Assembly (NCBI GenBank): GCA_020072965.1
Contig: JAIQFY010000022.1
Coordinates: 1 to 64,000 of the forward strand
DNA from: Terriglobia bacterium
GTDB taxonomy: Bacteria > Acidobacteriota > Terriglobia > JAIQFV01
Direction: 5' to 3'
DNA: 64,000 nucleotides
Part shown: in pieces, positions 9,127 to 19,213 of the stretch
Layout of the letters: every line of letters starts with the position of its first letter
How positions within the stretch are numbered: position 1 is the first letter of the stretch
The notes under the pieces: generated by a model
What the model was told of the DNA's origin: nothing
The model's input: only the letters and a program-made list of their open reading frames with translations
The model's database searches: none
Program-made: the position numbers and the translations under genes

Positions 9127-11499
9127 TCATTCGTGCCTAAGAGCTGACACTGGATCGACCCCTGTGGCACGACGAGCAGGGATGTAGCAGGCCAGTAGGG
9201 CGACAATCATTAGGCTAAGGGATACGGCGGTCATGGTCAGCAGGTCAGCTGATTTGACACCGAAAAGCATGGTCCGCATTAGCCGAGTGACGACCATCGA
9301 AATTGCTAGGCCGATCCCAGTTCCAATTAACGTGAGGCGGAATCCTTGACCGACCACAAGCCTGAGAACATCCCCTTGCCCTGCCCCCATGGCCATGCGG
9401 ACGCCGATTTCGCGTGTACGGTGACTCACCGAATACGATACCACCCCATAGATACCAACAGATGCGAGCAATAAACCCAAAGCTGCAAAGGTTCCGACCA
9501 AGACCAAGCTGACGCGCCGAGGGGCAAGGAATCTTGCCCGAAGTTCGTCCAAGGTCATCAGGTCGTGCGAGGGTTGATCTCTGTCCACAGCCGCAACTTG
9601 GCTGCGCACCTGAGTTGCCCAATGCGTCGGGTCTCCAGCCGTGCTAACAAGGAGGGTCATGGAACGCCCACTGGCCTGCAAGTAAGGAAGATAAATCTTT
9701 GGCGTTGGCTCACTTTCAGGCCAATCCCGAGCATCACCTACGACCCCCACGATGGTTAGCCAGTCGTTCTTGTGAACCCAATTCCTGATTCTCCCGCCGC
9801 GACAATTCTCGCTCGAGCAAAAGCGGCGAGCGAAGGATTCAGTGATGATAGCAACGCTCGGAAAGCCTTCGCGGTCGGCATCCGTAAAATACCGACCCTG
9901 CAAAAGGGGGATCCGCATTGTGCGAAAGTAATCCGGAGTGACTCTGGCAGATAAGGCGCTAGGAATTTCTTCCATGCGACCTTCGAGTGCGACTTCGGTC
10001 ATCACGGTATCCATGCGATTTCCCAAAGGAGGGCAGCTACTACCCGCCACCGAACGAACACCTTGCAGGCCCCGGATCCCTTCGATGACTTGTCGGAAAA
10101 ACCGAGACTGGTCCCCTGGAGCAACGTATCCGGAGGGCGTCAAGTCGATCGTCATACTCAGAACGTTCTCTGACTTGAACCCCATGTCGAGACCGCGTAC
10201 TCGGAGAAAGCTCCTCAAGAGCAAGCCCGCACCGACCAGAAGCGCCGTAGCCAGGCCGATCTCGCCGATAACGAGCAAGTTGCGGAAAATGAAATGTGAC
10301 CGAAACTCGGTTACACTACCAGTGCCTTCTTTGAGCGCCTCATTCAATGAAACCCTGGATGCCCGCAGCGCGGGAGCCAGGCCGAAGGCAAAGCCGGTGA
10401 GTACTGTCAAAACCAAGCTGAAGACCAAGACTCTCCAGTCAAGATTGATCGGTCCGAGTGTCGGCAGGTTGGGAGAAATGAACGTCAACAGTAGGTTTGT
10501 TCCCCAGCGAGCAAGCCCCAGGCCGATGAGTCCCCCGATCAAAGCCAACAGCGTGCTCTCCGTGATAAGTTGTCGGACAATGCGCGCCGTTCCCGCACCT
10601 ACCGCGAGACGGATCGCCATCTCCTTTTCTCGAATAACTGCGCGGGAGAGCAACAGATTTGCCACGTTGGCGCATGCAATGAACAGCAGAAAACCGACCG
10701 CACTGAGCAAGAGCAGCAGCGACCGCCTTGCTCCTGCCGTGATCTCTTCTTGCCAAGTTGAGACTATGACGCTCTTAGCTATGCCGTCCCTCGATGTCGA
10801 CCACAATATCGTATCCAGCTCCGACCGTGCTGCGGCGAGGCCTACTCCAGGTTGCAGTCGGCCGATCGCTCGAACGGTCCGATATGGTCCTCCGCTGAGC
10901 GGGACCCAGAGGGCATATTCGATCCGATATTTATCGGGAACCAGGAAGGTGGCGGGGAGCACCCCTACGACGGTATAACTTTTGCCGTCCAAAGTCAGTC
11001 CCTTGCCGACGACGGAAGTGTCGCCGCCAAAACGGCGTTCCCACAGACCGTGGCTCAAAATCGCTACCAGAGGACTGCCAGCGCGGTCGTCGTCGGGAAG
11101 GAACAACCTTCCGACAGCAGGCTGAACACCTAAGAGCGTGAAAAACGATGCACTCGCCGCGCCGCAAGTAACTCGCTCTGCTTCAGCCCCTCCGGTTAGA
11201 TTCATCCAAGAATACATATAGGCAGCAATGGTCTTCAGGGTCCGAGATTGATTCCTCCAATCCACAAAGTCACTGTAGCCCACGAAGGAAGTAATACCGA
11301 CTTTGGGCCCTCGATTCTCCTTGATATACACCAACTCGGCGGAGTGGGCAAAAGGCAAAGGACGGAGAAGTACCCCACTACAAACTGCATAAATGGCTGC
11401 AGTTGCGCCGATCCCCAACGCGAAGGTAATGACTGCCACCGCTGTAAGGCTCCGATTTCTCGCCAGTATTCGTAGTCCAATCTTCACGTCCTGAAACAT
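9127..11499 (-). CDS. ADOP-type ABC transporter permease (duplicated MacB/FtsX)
   Basis: 790 residues. The N-terminus DVKIGLRILARNRSLTAVAV and ALGIGATAAIYAVCSGVLLR is the signature of acidobacterial duplicated orphan permeases. Two periplasmic MacB-like domains (first: FFTLLGVQPAVGRLF; second: DYFRTMRIPLLQGRYFTDAD) alternate with two FtsX modules (FIACANVANLLLSRAVIREK; LASVGIYGVVSYSVSHRTRE). No ATP-binding subunit is adjacent, as is usual for the family. Likely moves or senses a peptide, lipid or drug in the envelope; the substrate is unknown. Confidence 0.93.
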   Translation of the reverse strand: MFQDVKIGLRILARNRSLTAVAVITFALGIGATAAIYAVCSGVLLRPLPFAHSAELVYIKENRGPKVGITSFVGYSDFVDWRNQSRTLKTIAAYMYSWMNLTGGAEAERVTCGAASASFFTLLGVQPAVGRLFLPDDDRAGSPLVAILSHGLWERRFGGDTSVVGKGLTLDGKSYTVVGVLPATFLVPDKYRIEYALWVPLSGGPYRTVRAIGRLQPGVGLAAARSELDTILWSTSRDGIAKSVIVSTWQEEITAGARRSLLLLLSAVGFLLFIACANVANLLLSRAVIREKEMAIRLAVGAGTARIVRQLITESTLLALIGGLIGLGLARWGTNLLLTFISPNLPTLGPINLDWRVLVFSLVLTVLTGFAFGLAPALRASRVSLNEALKEGTGSVTEFRSHFIFRNLLVIGEIGLATALLVGAGLLLRSFLRVRGLDMGFKSENVLSMTIDLTPSGYVAPGDQSRFFRQVIEGIRGLQGVRSVAGSSCPPLGNRMDTVMTEVALEGRMEEIPSALSARVTPDYFRTMRIPLLQGRYFTDADREGFPSVAIITESFARRFCSSENCRGGRIRNWVHKNDWLTIVGVVGDARDWPESEPTPKIYLPYLQASGRSMTLLVSTAGDPTHWATQVRSQVAAVDRDQPSHDLMTLDELRARFLAPRRVSLVLVGTFAALGLLLASVGIYGVVSYSVSHRTREIGVRMAMGAGQGDVLRLVVGQGFRLTLIGTGIGLAISMVVTRLMRTMLFGVKSADLLTMTAVSLSLMIVALLACYIPARRATGVDPVSALRHE

Positions 11500-11609
11500 T
11501 GTACTTATGTCCCTAATCTCGGACTCATCGAGTTCTTAATGGATTAGACCTGAGAATAAAAATCCTCGTTGCTCCTGACTCATCTGTCAATTGTTATCTT
11601 CGCTCAATA

Positions 11610-12632
11610 CTATAGGGTCAGATCCCGACTTCTAGACAATTCAAGCTGTGCCAACGCGAGCAGTTTGCCGAGCAGGGGGTCCTTCTTTAGCCGAACTTCG
11701 AAGCGATGGATGGCCTTCGTGAGGGACCGTTCATTGATCAGGCCTGCCCGCTCTCCAAGATCTTTCAAGACCAGCCCACAATGATGTCGGGCAAGATAAA
11801 GAACCATATCACGTCCCTAGTCACCATGGCGATTGCGGAATTGCTCCCAAGGCTCCTCTTTCAAGTGCTCCACGACTCCGACTACGGTAGCAAACTCCGG
11901 CCTTCGTTTCAATTGGTAGAGACTCGGCTGCTCGTGTTCGTCGCCATGGACCTTGCGTGAAAGGCCTTGCAGAAAGGCCTCGTCTCCCAGTACAACCTGT
12001 GCCTGCAACTCGGTCCACGGGAGTTGATCTAGCCCTTCCCGGGCGGCGACTTCCACATAATCCCGATACGCCTCTTGCCGCGCTCCTTCCGGTCCACCCA
12101 TCCAGCCCAGGACGGTCTCTGTGGTCAACCAGGCGGGTGCGGGCTCCAGTCCAATGTAGGCGCGATAGGAACTCCACCGGTAGTGTCTCAGAAAGTCAAC
12201 TCGTTCCTTCCATAATTCGGTCGGCAGTTCTCTCGCCAAACCCAATTGATTGCGCCGTCGGCTTAGCTTGTTCAACTCAAATCTTCCTACGCGAACGGGA
12301 TTAAGGTGCACATAGCGACTCAACTCCAGCCCCCACCGTTGCGGTTCCACAATGATCCCCTTGAAGCGTCCCTGCAAGAGGTGGCCCGTTCGCCCATGTC
12401 GCCGATTGAACCAGCCGCTGTAACCGCTGTTTAACCACTGCAGGGCCCGACTGAGGTTGGCCTCCAAGGTCTCCAACAGCCCATGCCAATGATTGTCCAT
12501 CAGCGTGTACGCATGCAGCCGCACGCGATATCGCTCCGTCATTTCGCTGAGCCGGCCAAGAAATTCGCACCGATCCTCGTTATCGCGAAAAATCAGTTGG
12601 CGTTCATTCCCTCTTGAGGTGATGTGATAATT
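11610..12632 (-). pseudogene. REP-associated tyrosine transposase, inactivated
   Basis: Reading leftward from 12632 the frame gives NYHITSRGNERQLIFRDNED, then MDNHWHGLLET with the HxH of HUH enzymes, GRTGHLLQGRFKG and RYVHLNPVR, all conserved in TnpA-REP transposases. Two lesions: there is no ATG or GTG before this conserved block (an in-frame TAA and a nine-G tract lie upstream), and a TAG at 11817-11819 falls after NRHGD. The same frame then continues as GRDMVLYLARHH...LKDLGERAG, the usual C-terminal helix-turn-helix, to 11610. The stop replaces a position where I would expect Trp. Without suppression the product is a 241-residue fragment from 12542. Confidence 0.85.
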
Positions 12633-12670
12633 GCCAATTGTCCGGATCTGCCCCCCCCCACTCCCAGACC

Positions 12671-12691
12671 GGGCAGACGGGACGTCTGCCC
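12671..12691. repeat. REP-like palindrome beside the transposase relic
   Basis: GGGCAGACG (12671-12679) and CGTCTGCCC (12683-12691) form a perfect 9-bp stem with a three-base loop, between the comM stop and the 5' end of the transposase relic. REP-associated transposases act on such hairpins. The GCAGAC core also occurs in the palindrome at 401-429. Confidence 0.55.
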
Positions 12692-12703
12692 CACGTTAGA
12701 AAT

Positions 12704-14236
12704 CTACGCCCAATAATTCCGGTCCAGACTCCGGTATTGAATTGCCTCGCTGATATGGGGGGCCACGATGCGCTCGCACTGTTCCAGGTCGGCGATGGTG
12801 CGCGCGACCTTGAGAATGCGATCGAAGGCGCGGGCACTGAGGCCCATCTTAGTGATGGCGTTTTCAAGAAGCCGATGGCAGGCATCATCGATAACGCAAT
12901 ACTTCCGGATCAGCCGGGGAGTCATCTGGGCGTTGGAATAGATCTTCTCACTTCCAAAGCGCTCCTGCTGGATGCGCCGGGTGCCTGCCACCCGTTCGCG
13001 TATGAAAGTGGAACTCTCTGTGGTTTCCTTGGAAGCGAGGTCCTTGTATTTGACTGCGGGAACATCAATGTGAATGTCGATGCGATCGAGCAGCGGACCC
13101 GACACCCGCGAGATATAGCGCTGAATCTGCGGGGGCGTGCAATTGCACTCCCGCATGGGATCGTTGAAATGCCCACAGGGACAGGGGTTCATGGCGGCGG
13201 CCAGCATGAAGCGCGCCGGAAAGGTCAGCGACATGGACGCGCGGGAAATCGTCACTTGGCCGTCCTCCATGGGCTGGCGCATGACCTCCAGGACGTTCCG
13301 TTGAAATTCCGGCAATTCATCCAGAAACAACACCCCATGGTGGGCAAGCGAAACCTCGCCGGGATGCGGTATGATTCCGCCGCCGATCAAACCGGCGTCC
13401 GAGATGGTGTGGTGGGGCGAACGGAAGGGGCGCGTGCCGACCAGTCCATGACAGGGTAGAAGCAGGCCGCTGACACTGTGAATCTTAGTGGTCTCAATGG
13501 CCTCTTCAAAGGTCATTGGTGGGAGGATCGTCGGAATCCGCTTTGCCAACATGGTCTTTCCGGATCCCGGAGGGCCAATCATCAGAATGTTGTGTCCGCC
13601 TGCTGTCGCGACCTCCATGGCCCGCTTGGCATAGTACTGGCCTTTGACGTCTCTGAAATCGACGCTGTACTGGGACGCTTCAGTGAGCATCGCTTCCTTA
13701 TCAATGACGGTCGGCTTGAAGACCGTCGTGGCATTCACGAGGTCAAGCACCCCCGGTAGACTCTTCATGGCGTAGACTTCGATCCCATCCACCACCGCAG
13801 CCTCGCGGGCATTGGCCTCCGGCAAGACCAGGTATTTGACCTGGGATCCCCTGGCCCGGACCGCAATCGACAAGGCCCCCTTGATCGGCCGCAGGCCCCC
13901 GTCGAGGGAGAGTTCGCCGAGAAAAAGGTACTGGTCGATGTTCTTCTGCTGCAGGATTCCATTCGTGCCGAGGATGCCAATGGCAATAGGAAGGTCGAAG
14001 GCCGATCCTTCCTTTCGCACATCCGCCGGCGCCAGGTTGACGGTGATGTTTTGGAAAGGGAAATCCAGCCCGCAATTCTTGATCGCCGATTTGATCCGCT
14101 CGCGGCTTTCTTTGACGGCGGGGTCCGGAAGCCCCACCGTGATGTAGTCGCCCTTGCCGGCGGAGATATCAACTTCAACTTCGACCAGGTACGCATCAAT
14201 ACCGAATACGGCTGCACTCAGGGTTTTGAATAGCAT
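12704..14236 (-). CDS. comM: YifB/ComM-family AAA+ ATPase (Mg-chelatase-like)
   Basis: 510 residues, full length for the family. N-terminal Lon-like ChlI domain ([40 protein letters not shown]). AAA+ core with Walker A GPPGSGKT and Walker [12 protein letters not shown] Mg-chelatase insert contains [12 protein letters not shown] with clustered cysteines, and a C-terminal lid ends [13 protein letters not shown]. ComM is a hexameric helicase that promotes branch migration during integration of incoming DNA in natural transformation. No other competence gene is adjacent. Confidence 0.95.
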   Translation of the reverse strand: MLFKTLSAAVFGIDAYLVEVEVDISAGKGDYITVGLPDPAVKESRERIKSAIKNCGLDFPFQNITVNLAPADVRKEGSAFDLPIAIGILGTNGILQQKNIDQYLFLGELSLDGGLRPIKGALSIAVRARGSQVKYLVLPEANAREAAVVDGIEVYAMKSLPGVLDLVNATTVFKPTVIDKEAMLTEASQYSVDFRDVKGQYYAKRAMEVATAGGHNILMIGPPGSGKTMLAKRIPTILPPMTFEEAIETTKIHSVSGLLLPCHGLVGTRPFRSPHHTISDAGLIGGGIIPHPGEVSLAHHGVLFLDELPEFQRNVLEVMRQPMEDGQVTISRASMSLTFPARFMLAAAMNPCPCGHFNDPMRECNCTPPQIQRYISRVSGPLLDRIDIHIDVPAVKYKDLASKETTESSTFIRERVAGTRRIQQERFGSEKIYSNAQMTPRLIRKYCVIDDACHRLLENAITKMGLSARAFDRILKVARTIADLEQCERIVAPHISEAIQYRSLDRNYWA

Positions 14237-14673
14237 GGCAGGAATTTTGGCGGGGGAGGGTTAATGGAACGCTGTTATTATCGACGAAAAGGGGAGGATA
14301 GCAAAGGAAAAATGTTACCCCCTGAGGCTTGCCGCATGCCTTGCCTGAAAGGATTTGACGAATTCGAGCGGGTAGGTGTACGTTTAGCGCCGTTTTCATC
14401 GTCACTAATCTCTATCATTATCATTACCATTATCAATGCACGACCGGCTGGTTCGAATCCCGCCGTCATTTAAATCCATGTAAGCGGCGGGCTCTTCACT
14501 CGGGAAGGAGAGCAGTCGATTGGTTTGTCCTTCCGCCTTCCTTATGGGTCCCGAAGATACGAGCGCGTCAGCTGCATAGGTTGTCTTGGCTCGTGTCCTT
14601 AGCTTGTCGGAACGGTATTCCAACTCACAAGGCCAACCCGGTTATTTGTGGCTGGGTCTTCAGGAGAATTGAA
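14237..14673. other. Intergenic between divergent comM and the patatin block
   Basis: No gene supported. It must contain divergent promoters. An AT-rich microrepeat (ATCATTATCATTACCATTATC, about 14412-14432) is followed by a T-arm-like GGTTCGAATCC at 14452-14462, but no matching acceptor or anticodon arm could be found. Confidence 0.45.
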
Positions 14674-15804
14674 ATGCCTGATGCAAAAAGCCCAAGCGGT
14701 GCACCTGAACCCAGCTTTGCAGATGCAGTCTTTGAAGGCGGCGGGGTCAAAGGCATTGGACTGGTCGGCGCTCTCTCTTGCTGCGAGACGGAAAGAGGCT
14801 ATTCATGGAAAAACGTCGCAGGAACTTCAGCCGGCGCAATTACTGCGGCGCTGGTCGCTGCAGGCTATACGGCGGCCGAAATTAAGGCCGAGCTGGACCG
14901 CTTCATGCGCGAGCCGTCTCCTGATGGGTCCGTGGGCTATGAGCGGTTCAAGGACAAGAGCCTGCTGGACCAGGTCCCGCTGCTGGGGCCGGTCATGAGC
15001 CTCGGCTTCGAAAAGGGAATCTATGAAGGCCAGTTCTTCGAAGAATGGTTGCGTGGACTTCTGGAGAAAAAAAACAAGCGTACCTTCTCTGATCTGATTA
15101 ACCCCGACCATGCGCAGGATCCCAAAGACAGCCCCTACCGCTACCGCTTGAGAGTGGTCGCTTCCGATATCTCACGGCGACGAATGCTGGTGCTCCCACA
15201 AGACATCGCCGATTTCGAGGAATACGACGGCGACCCGGATAAGCTGGAGGTCGCGCGGGCCGTCCGGATGTCGATGAGCATCCCTTTCTTCTTCGAGCCG
15301 GTTGAATTGACCTGCCGTGACGACAGGTTTCCACGCACCGAGGAAGAGCAGGCCGAAGAGAACGCCCGGGGCAAGCACATCCCCTTCACTGCCAGGCAGC
15401 GCTGCTGCTTTATCGTTGACGGCGGCGTGCTGAGTAATTTTCCGGTCGACCTGTTTGATGCCCCGCCCGACCGGGTTCCCCGCTGGCCGACCTTTGGCTT
15501 CAAGCTGGTCGCCCCCAATGACGACCGGCCCAACCGCATCGGGGGACCTCTCACGTTATTCGCGGCCCTCTTTACAACCATGATGGAAGCGCACGATCAA
15601 CGCCATATGGACGAAGAAACTGCGGTGCGCACCGTCAAGATCCGCACTGAAAAGGTCAAGACGACGGAATTTGACCTGAAGTCCGCCGACAGTGATGCCC
15701 TTTACGAAAGGGGGCGCCAAGGCGCGAAGGAGTTTTTTGAATGTTGGGACTCGATAGGCGGCTTCGCGGGATACGTGGCGAAGTATCGACAGCCGACTTC
15801 TTAG
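14674..15804 (+). CDS. Patatin-like phospholipase
   Basis: 376 residues. ATG at 14674 with AGGAG seven bases upstream; the frame is open further upstream without a ribosome site. The catalytic dyad and oxyanion hole are intact: GGGVKGIG near residues 22-29, GTSAG with nucleophile Ser52, and VDGG with Asp250. No signal peptide, so a cytosolic or membrane-associated lipid acyl hydrolase is expected. The protein is larger than a minimal patatin, with insertions around 200-245 (charged, EEEQAEENARG). It is followed on the same strand by a 1050-residue unknown protein and a membrane protein. Patatins act as phospholipases in host interaction, lipid turnover and some defence systems; nothing here fixes which. 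Confidence 0.9.
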   Translation: MPDAKSPSGAPEPSFADAVFEGGGVKGIGLVGALSCCETERGYSWKNVAGTSAGAITAALVAAGYTAAEIKAELDRFMREPSPDGSVGYERFKDKSLLDQVPLLGPVMSLGFEKGIYEGQFFEEWLRGLLEKKNKRTFSDLINPDHAQDPKDSPYRYRLRVVASDISRRRMLVLPQDIADFEEYDGDPDKLEVARAVRMSMSIPFFFEPVELTCRDDRFPRTEEEQAEENARGKHIPFTARQRCCFIVDGGVLSNFPVDLFDAPPDRVPRWPTFGFKLVAPNDDRPNRIGGPLTLFAALFTTMMEAHDQRHMDEETAVRTVKIRTEKVKTTEFDLKSADSDALYERGRQGAKEFFECWDSIGGFAGYVAKYRQPTS

Positions 15805-15981
15805 TCGGCGTCTCTCCGCCGTTCAGAGAGGGGCGTCCTTTCTTCTGGCTTTTGTCTTCCGACGTCCGGCTTTGGCACGATGCTCGCCAAAGGTTGAATT
15901 GAAACCTAGTCGACCTAAGAAATTTGAATCCAGGTCTCGAGTTTCTACTCTCCCCGCGAATTGACTGGAAGAGGAACCGCA

Positions 15982-18900
15982 TTGAGCTCTTCAAATTTGT
16001 ATTCTTCAAACCTCATTAACTTCGAAAGAAACGGGAAGTTCCTTGGCCCCTATTCTGCTGTCGGTGTGGAAATTGTCCCGCCGGCCGCAGACCTGGAGGT
16101 CGTGAACGCTTTGGCTTCAAACTCGCCGTTTCCTCAAAGAACAATCGAGCTGGGACATGGGTCAATCAGAGCCAGTGCGGGCCGGGATATTCTCTTTGGA
16201 AACGGAACCTCCACAGTCAGCTTCAATGGGAGCACGAGTGCATTCGCTCAACTGGGCGTGTACTTCGATCCGGACACAATGCTTGCAGCTCTCGAGCTCA
16301 ACGATAATATCGCGCCCGGAATGAAGCTGGAGAAAAACCCCAACGTCCTGTATTCCGTCCTGCGGTGGGGATATGACGTCAAAGCCTCCGCCCGTGGCTC
16401 TATCGCGATGGGGGCTCCCGGCGGGATTACATTTGGCGCAGATGGCGCCAAGGAGGGTCTCTATGCCGTCATTCGACGATTAGAAAAGAATACCGGGGCG
16501 CTAACGACGGTGGGGGACACGCTCAATAGCTGGATGATGCCGTCTCAAATTCGCTCGATTGATGACCTCCAGCCCGGCACGTGGCTCATCGCCGATATCG
16601 AGGGTTCGATTGCCCTCCATTTGGGAGCACAGTTCGGTTACGACTTCAATTGGGTGCAGCAAGCGCAGTTAGGCGGACTCAAAGGTGACATCGGTCTGCG
16701 ACTTCAGTTGGGGGTTTCTGCGGCGCTGGGATTTGAGGCCAGCGGGCAATATGTTCTTGTCGTCGGTCGCGATCTTGCTGACGACCAGGACAAGCACCTC
16801 CGGCTGAGATTGTTCAAACAGCGCAAGAAGGGATGGAGTTTTGCTTTCAACGCCGATGTCTCGGTTCAAGGAGTGAGTTTCTTGCCCGCAAACATGGAGG
16901 GCTTCATCCGGGCTGTCTTAGGGGTGCACGGCGCTCAGATTGTCAAGGAGCTTAATGTTCTCAGAAAGTGGACGGACCCGAAGCTCGGTCCCTCCGAAGG
17001 CCTGGCCGGCGTGAGCGTGGACTATGGTTTGAACCTCCTCCATGAAGTAACCGGGATTGATCCCCTTAACCTGTTCGAAGAAGCGAAGAAGAAACTGCTG
17101 GGCTTCCTCGACCTGTGGGACAGCCTGCCGCATGGCGTGGCCACTCTTCTGGCAAGCCTCGTTGAGGTGGACCCCACACACACCCAGGATCGTTTGATCG
17201 CGGTTCGAGATGTTGCGAGGATGATTGCCGGAGGCCAGCAGGACGGCATTGCAGGGTTCATTCAAACGCTCCTTAGGGACGTCGATTTCTTTCAAATTCC
17301 GGTGGGACGGTGGCTGGAATCTGCCGCGGGAGGGGTGGTCCTGAAGGCAATCTCCGGAACCCGCGAGTTCGAGGAGCTGCAACAGATTGCCCGGATGACC
17401 CGCGATATCCTTGCAGACGATTACATCGAGAAGGCGGTCCTCGTGAAGCTCAGCCAGTTCATCGATGCGCATCTGAACCTCAAACAGATTGAAAACGTCT
17501 CAGACCCCGCGGGTTTCGATCACCTCGATGAATGGCTCAAATCCAGATTGTCTGGATTTCTCAATGAGTCCCTGGACCTTGCCAAGCTGGATGAGATTCG
17601 AAAGACAATCCATCTGATCCTTGACAAGAGTCAGGAATTCCTTGACGCGAGCCTGAAGGCGCTCAAGCGGAGATACGGGATTCAGTTCAATGCGACCTTC
17701 CAATCGTCGACGTCCCACACAGCGTTGCTCGACATTGTCTTTGACTTTGGCGTGACGGGGGCGTTGGATTCCTTCAAGCAGACCCTTTCAGGGAATTTTG
17801 ACACACTCCTCATCGAGCGGCGGCCCGGGATCTCCCTTAACGGGGCGACCCTGACACACCAAATCGAACGTAACACGCATGTTGAAATCAACTTCCCCTT
17901 TTACGACTGCTCGCTGGATCACATCAACAAGGCCCTGGCCAGGGTCAATGCGATGGACGCCGAGGAGGGCCGCCTCCTCCTCTATGAGTTGGACGCCGAT
18001 GATCTCGTGACTTCAAAGAACAAGAGAAACAGCCGGCTGGCCGTGGGCGGATACTTGAAGGTCAGCAACAACCAGGTTCGGGTCCACTCGACAACACCCT
18101 TGAGTTACTCCTATTCGTTCCGGCAAGTGAAAAAGGACATGAGGCGAGCAGCGCTCTTGTTTCAGCTCAAACCGTATGTCGCCTCGTATTTTCCGGGTGT
18201 TTTCACGGCCGGTGAAGGCGCCGGGAGCGATTCATTTCTGATGTGGATTGACGCCCTGGACAAAACGGTCGATCAGGCCGAGAAACGAGGGGTCGATGCC
18301 TTTGGAAACACCCTCATCTCGCTCGAAGTGAGTGTGCCAGGCGTTGTCGCCTCGGCATGGATGAAGGCATCGCCTGACAAGAACTCTCCTCAATACCACG
18401 ACGTCTCGCTGCGCCTCCAATCAAAGATAAAACAACTGATTCCGTTCTATTACTTTCAAAACCTCGAGAACTACAGAAACATCGAACCTGCGAGCGTGCT
18501 GCTGGTTTATGCCGCAATGCCCTCGTGGACGCCACCCAACGATGTCTATTGGGATTATCAGGATGGGGAGCAGAGAAAGAAGATGGCCGGGTCTCAACAA
18601 ACCACTCAGAATCTCAGAACGCTCTTACAGGGCGTCTTTGACCTCCTGGCCGACACGCCCGGAATGGGAGGGACTGCCGACTTCTTCAAACCCGACCAGG
18701 CCCCGCGGTTACAGAAGGATGCCCTGGAAGGGATGAACGATGTTCTTCTCAAAAACTTGTTGACGGTTGAGGCCAGCGTTGTCCGGGGAGCGCGGGACGC
18801 CGGTGTTGCCCTCGCAAGATTTTTGCAAGAGGCAGGAACTCGCCCCTCGGACGCTGTCGCCACGCTCTCAGATTTCGGTTCAAAGATCACAGAGACGTTT

Positions 18901-19134
18901 AACAGTAAGATCAAGAGCGACTTCGGGGGCGAGGCCATCCGCCCTTTGGGCTCAATGGCCTTTCTTGAAGCGGCCTCGGTTTTCGATCCTGCTGCGGCGC
19001 CACCAAAAGCCATACTGGATTTGATTGTCATGAAGCAACAATCAAAGTTTAATTTGCCGGACTTTCTCACAGGAACGGAACCGCCCAAGGGAGAAGTGAT
19101 CCTCCAGCAACGCCTGCTCAGCTCGAACGGGTGA
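15982..19134 (+). CDS. Very large uncharacterised protein, second gene of patatin block
   Basis: 1050 residues from a TTG at 15982, preceded by AAGAGGA; an in-frame TTG at 15961 has no ribosome site, and no ATG lies near the beginning. I do not recognise the family. The first 350 residues are rich in alternating polar/hydrophobic strands with recurring G-S-I/A patterns (HGSIRASAGRDILFGN; ASARGSIAMGAPGG; GDIGLRLQLGVSAALGF), suggesting a repetitive beta structure. The middle (about 380-620) looks mainly helical. The C-terminal third is mixed and ends KGEVILQQRLLSSNG. No signal peptide or clear membrane helix, so it is probably soluble and cytoplasmic, or exported by a dedicated route. It lies 177 bases after the patatin stop and 79 before the membrane-protein gene. 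Confidence 0.8.
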   Translation: MSSSNLYSSNLINFERNGKFLGPYSAVGVEIVPPAADLEVVNALASNSPFPQRTIELGHGSIRASAGRDILFGNGTSTVSFNGSTSAFAQLGVYFDPDTMLAALELNDNIAPGMKLEKNPNVLYSVLRWGYDVKASARGSIAMGAPGGITFGADGAKEGLYAVIRRLEKNTGALTTVGDTLNSWMMPSQIRSIDDLQPGTWLIADIEGSIALHLGAQFGYDFNWVQQAQLGGLKGDIGLRLQLGVSAALGFEASGQYVLVVGRDLADDQDKHLRLRLFKQRKKGWSFAFNADVSVQGVSFLPANMEGFIRAVLGVHGAQIVKELNVLRKWTDPKLGPSEGLAGVSVDYGLNLLHEVTGIDPLNLFEEAKKKLLGFLDLWDSLPHGVATLLASLVEVDPTHTQDRLIAVRDVARMIAGGQQDGIAGFIQTLLRDVDFFQIPVGRWLESAAGGVVLKAISGTREFEELQQIARMTRDILADDYIEKAVLVKLSQFIDAHLNLKQIENVSDPAGFDHLDEWLKSRLSGFLNESLDLAKLDEIRKTIHLILDKSQEFLDASLKALKRRYGIQFNATFQSSTSHTALLDIVFDFGVTGALDSFKQTLSGNFDTLLIERRPGISLNGATLTHQIERNTHVEINFPFYDCSLDHINKALARVNAMDAEEGRLLLYELDADDLVTSKNKRNSRLAVGGYLKVSNNQVRVHSTTPLSYSYSFRQVKKDMRRAALLFQLKPYVASYFPGVFTAGEGAGSDSFLMWIDALDKTVDQAEKRGVDAFGNTLISLEVSVPGVVASAWMKASPDKNSPQYHDVSLRLQSKIKQLIPFYYFQNLENYRNIEPASVLLVYAAMPSWTPPNDVYWDYQDGEQRKKMAGSQQTTQNLRTLLQGVFDLLADTPGMGGTADFFKPDQAPRLQKDALEGMNDVLLKNLLTVEASVVRGARDAGVALARFLQEAGTRPSDAVATLSDFGSKITETFNSKIKSDFGGEAIRPLGSMAFLEAASVFDPAAAPPKAILDLIVMKQQSKFNLPDFLTGTEPPKGEVILQQRLLSSNG

Positions 19135-19213
19135 AGGATGGTAGAGGGCAGTATGCTCCCGGGTACTTACCGCACAAGGATTATTTCAGTGAAGGAAATT
19201 GTGAGGACTCGTC

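Noticed and set aside
9938..10978. 346-codon frame antisense to the ADOP permease
   Set aside because: Lies wholly within a well-supported gene and shows no family features.
12638..13459. 273-codon frame antisense to comM
   Set aside because: Contained in comM, which has complete motifs; the antisense product has no domain.
14445..14475. tRNA T-arm-like GGTTCGAATCC
   Set aside because: Stem has a mismatch and no acceptor, D or anticodon arm is found upstream; no second copy was found near 20700 to suggest an attachment site.
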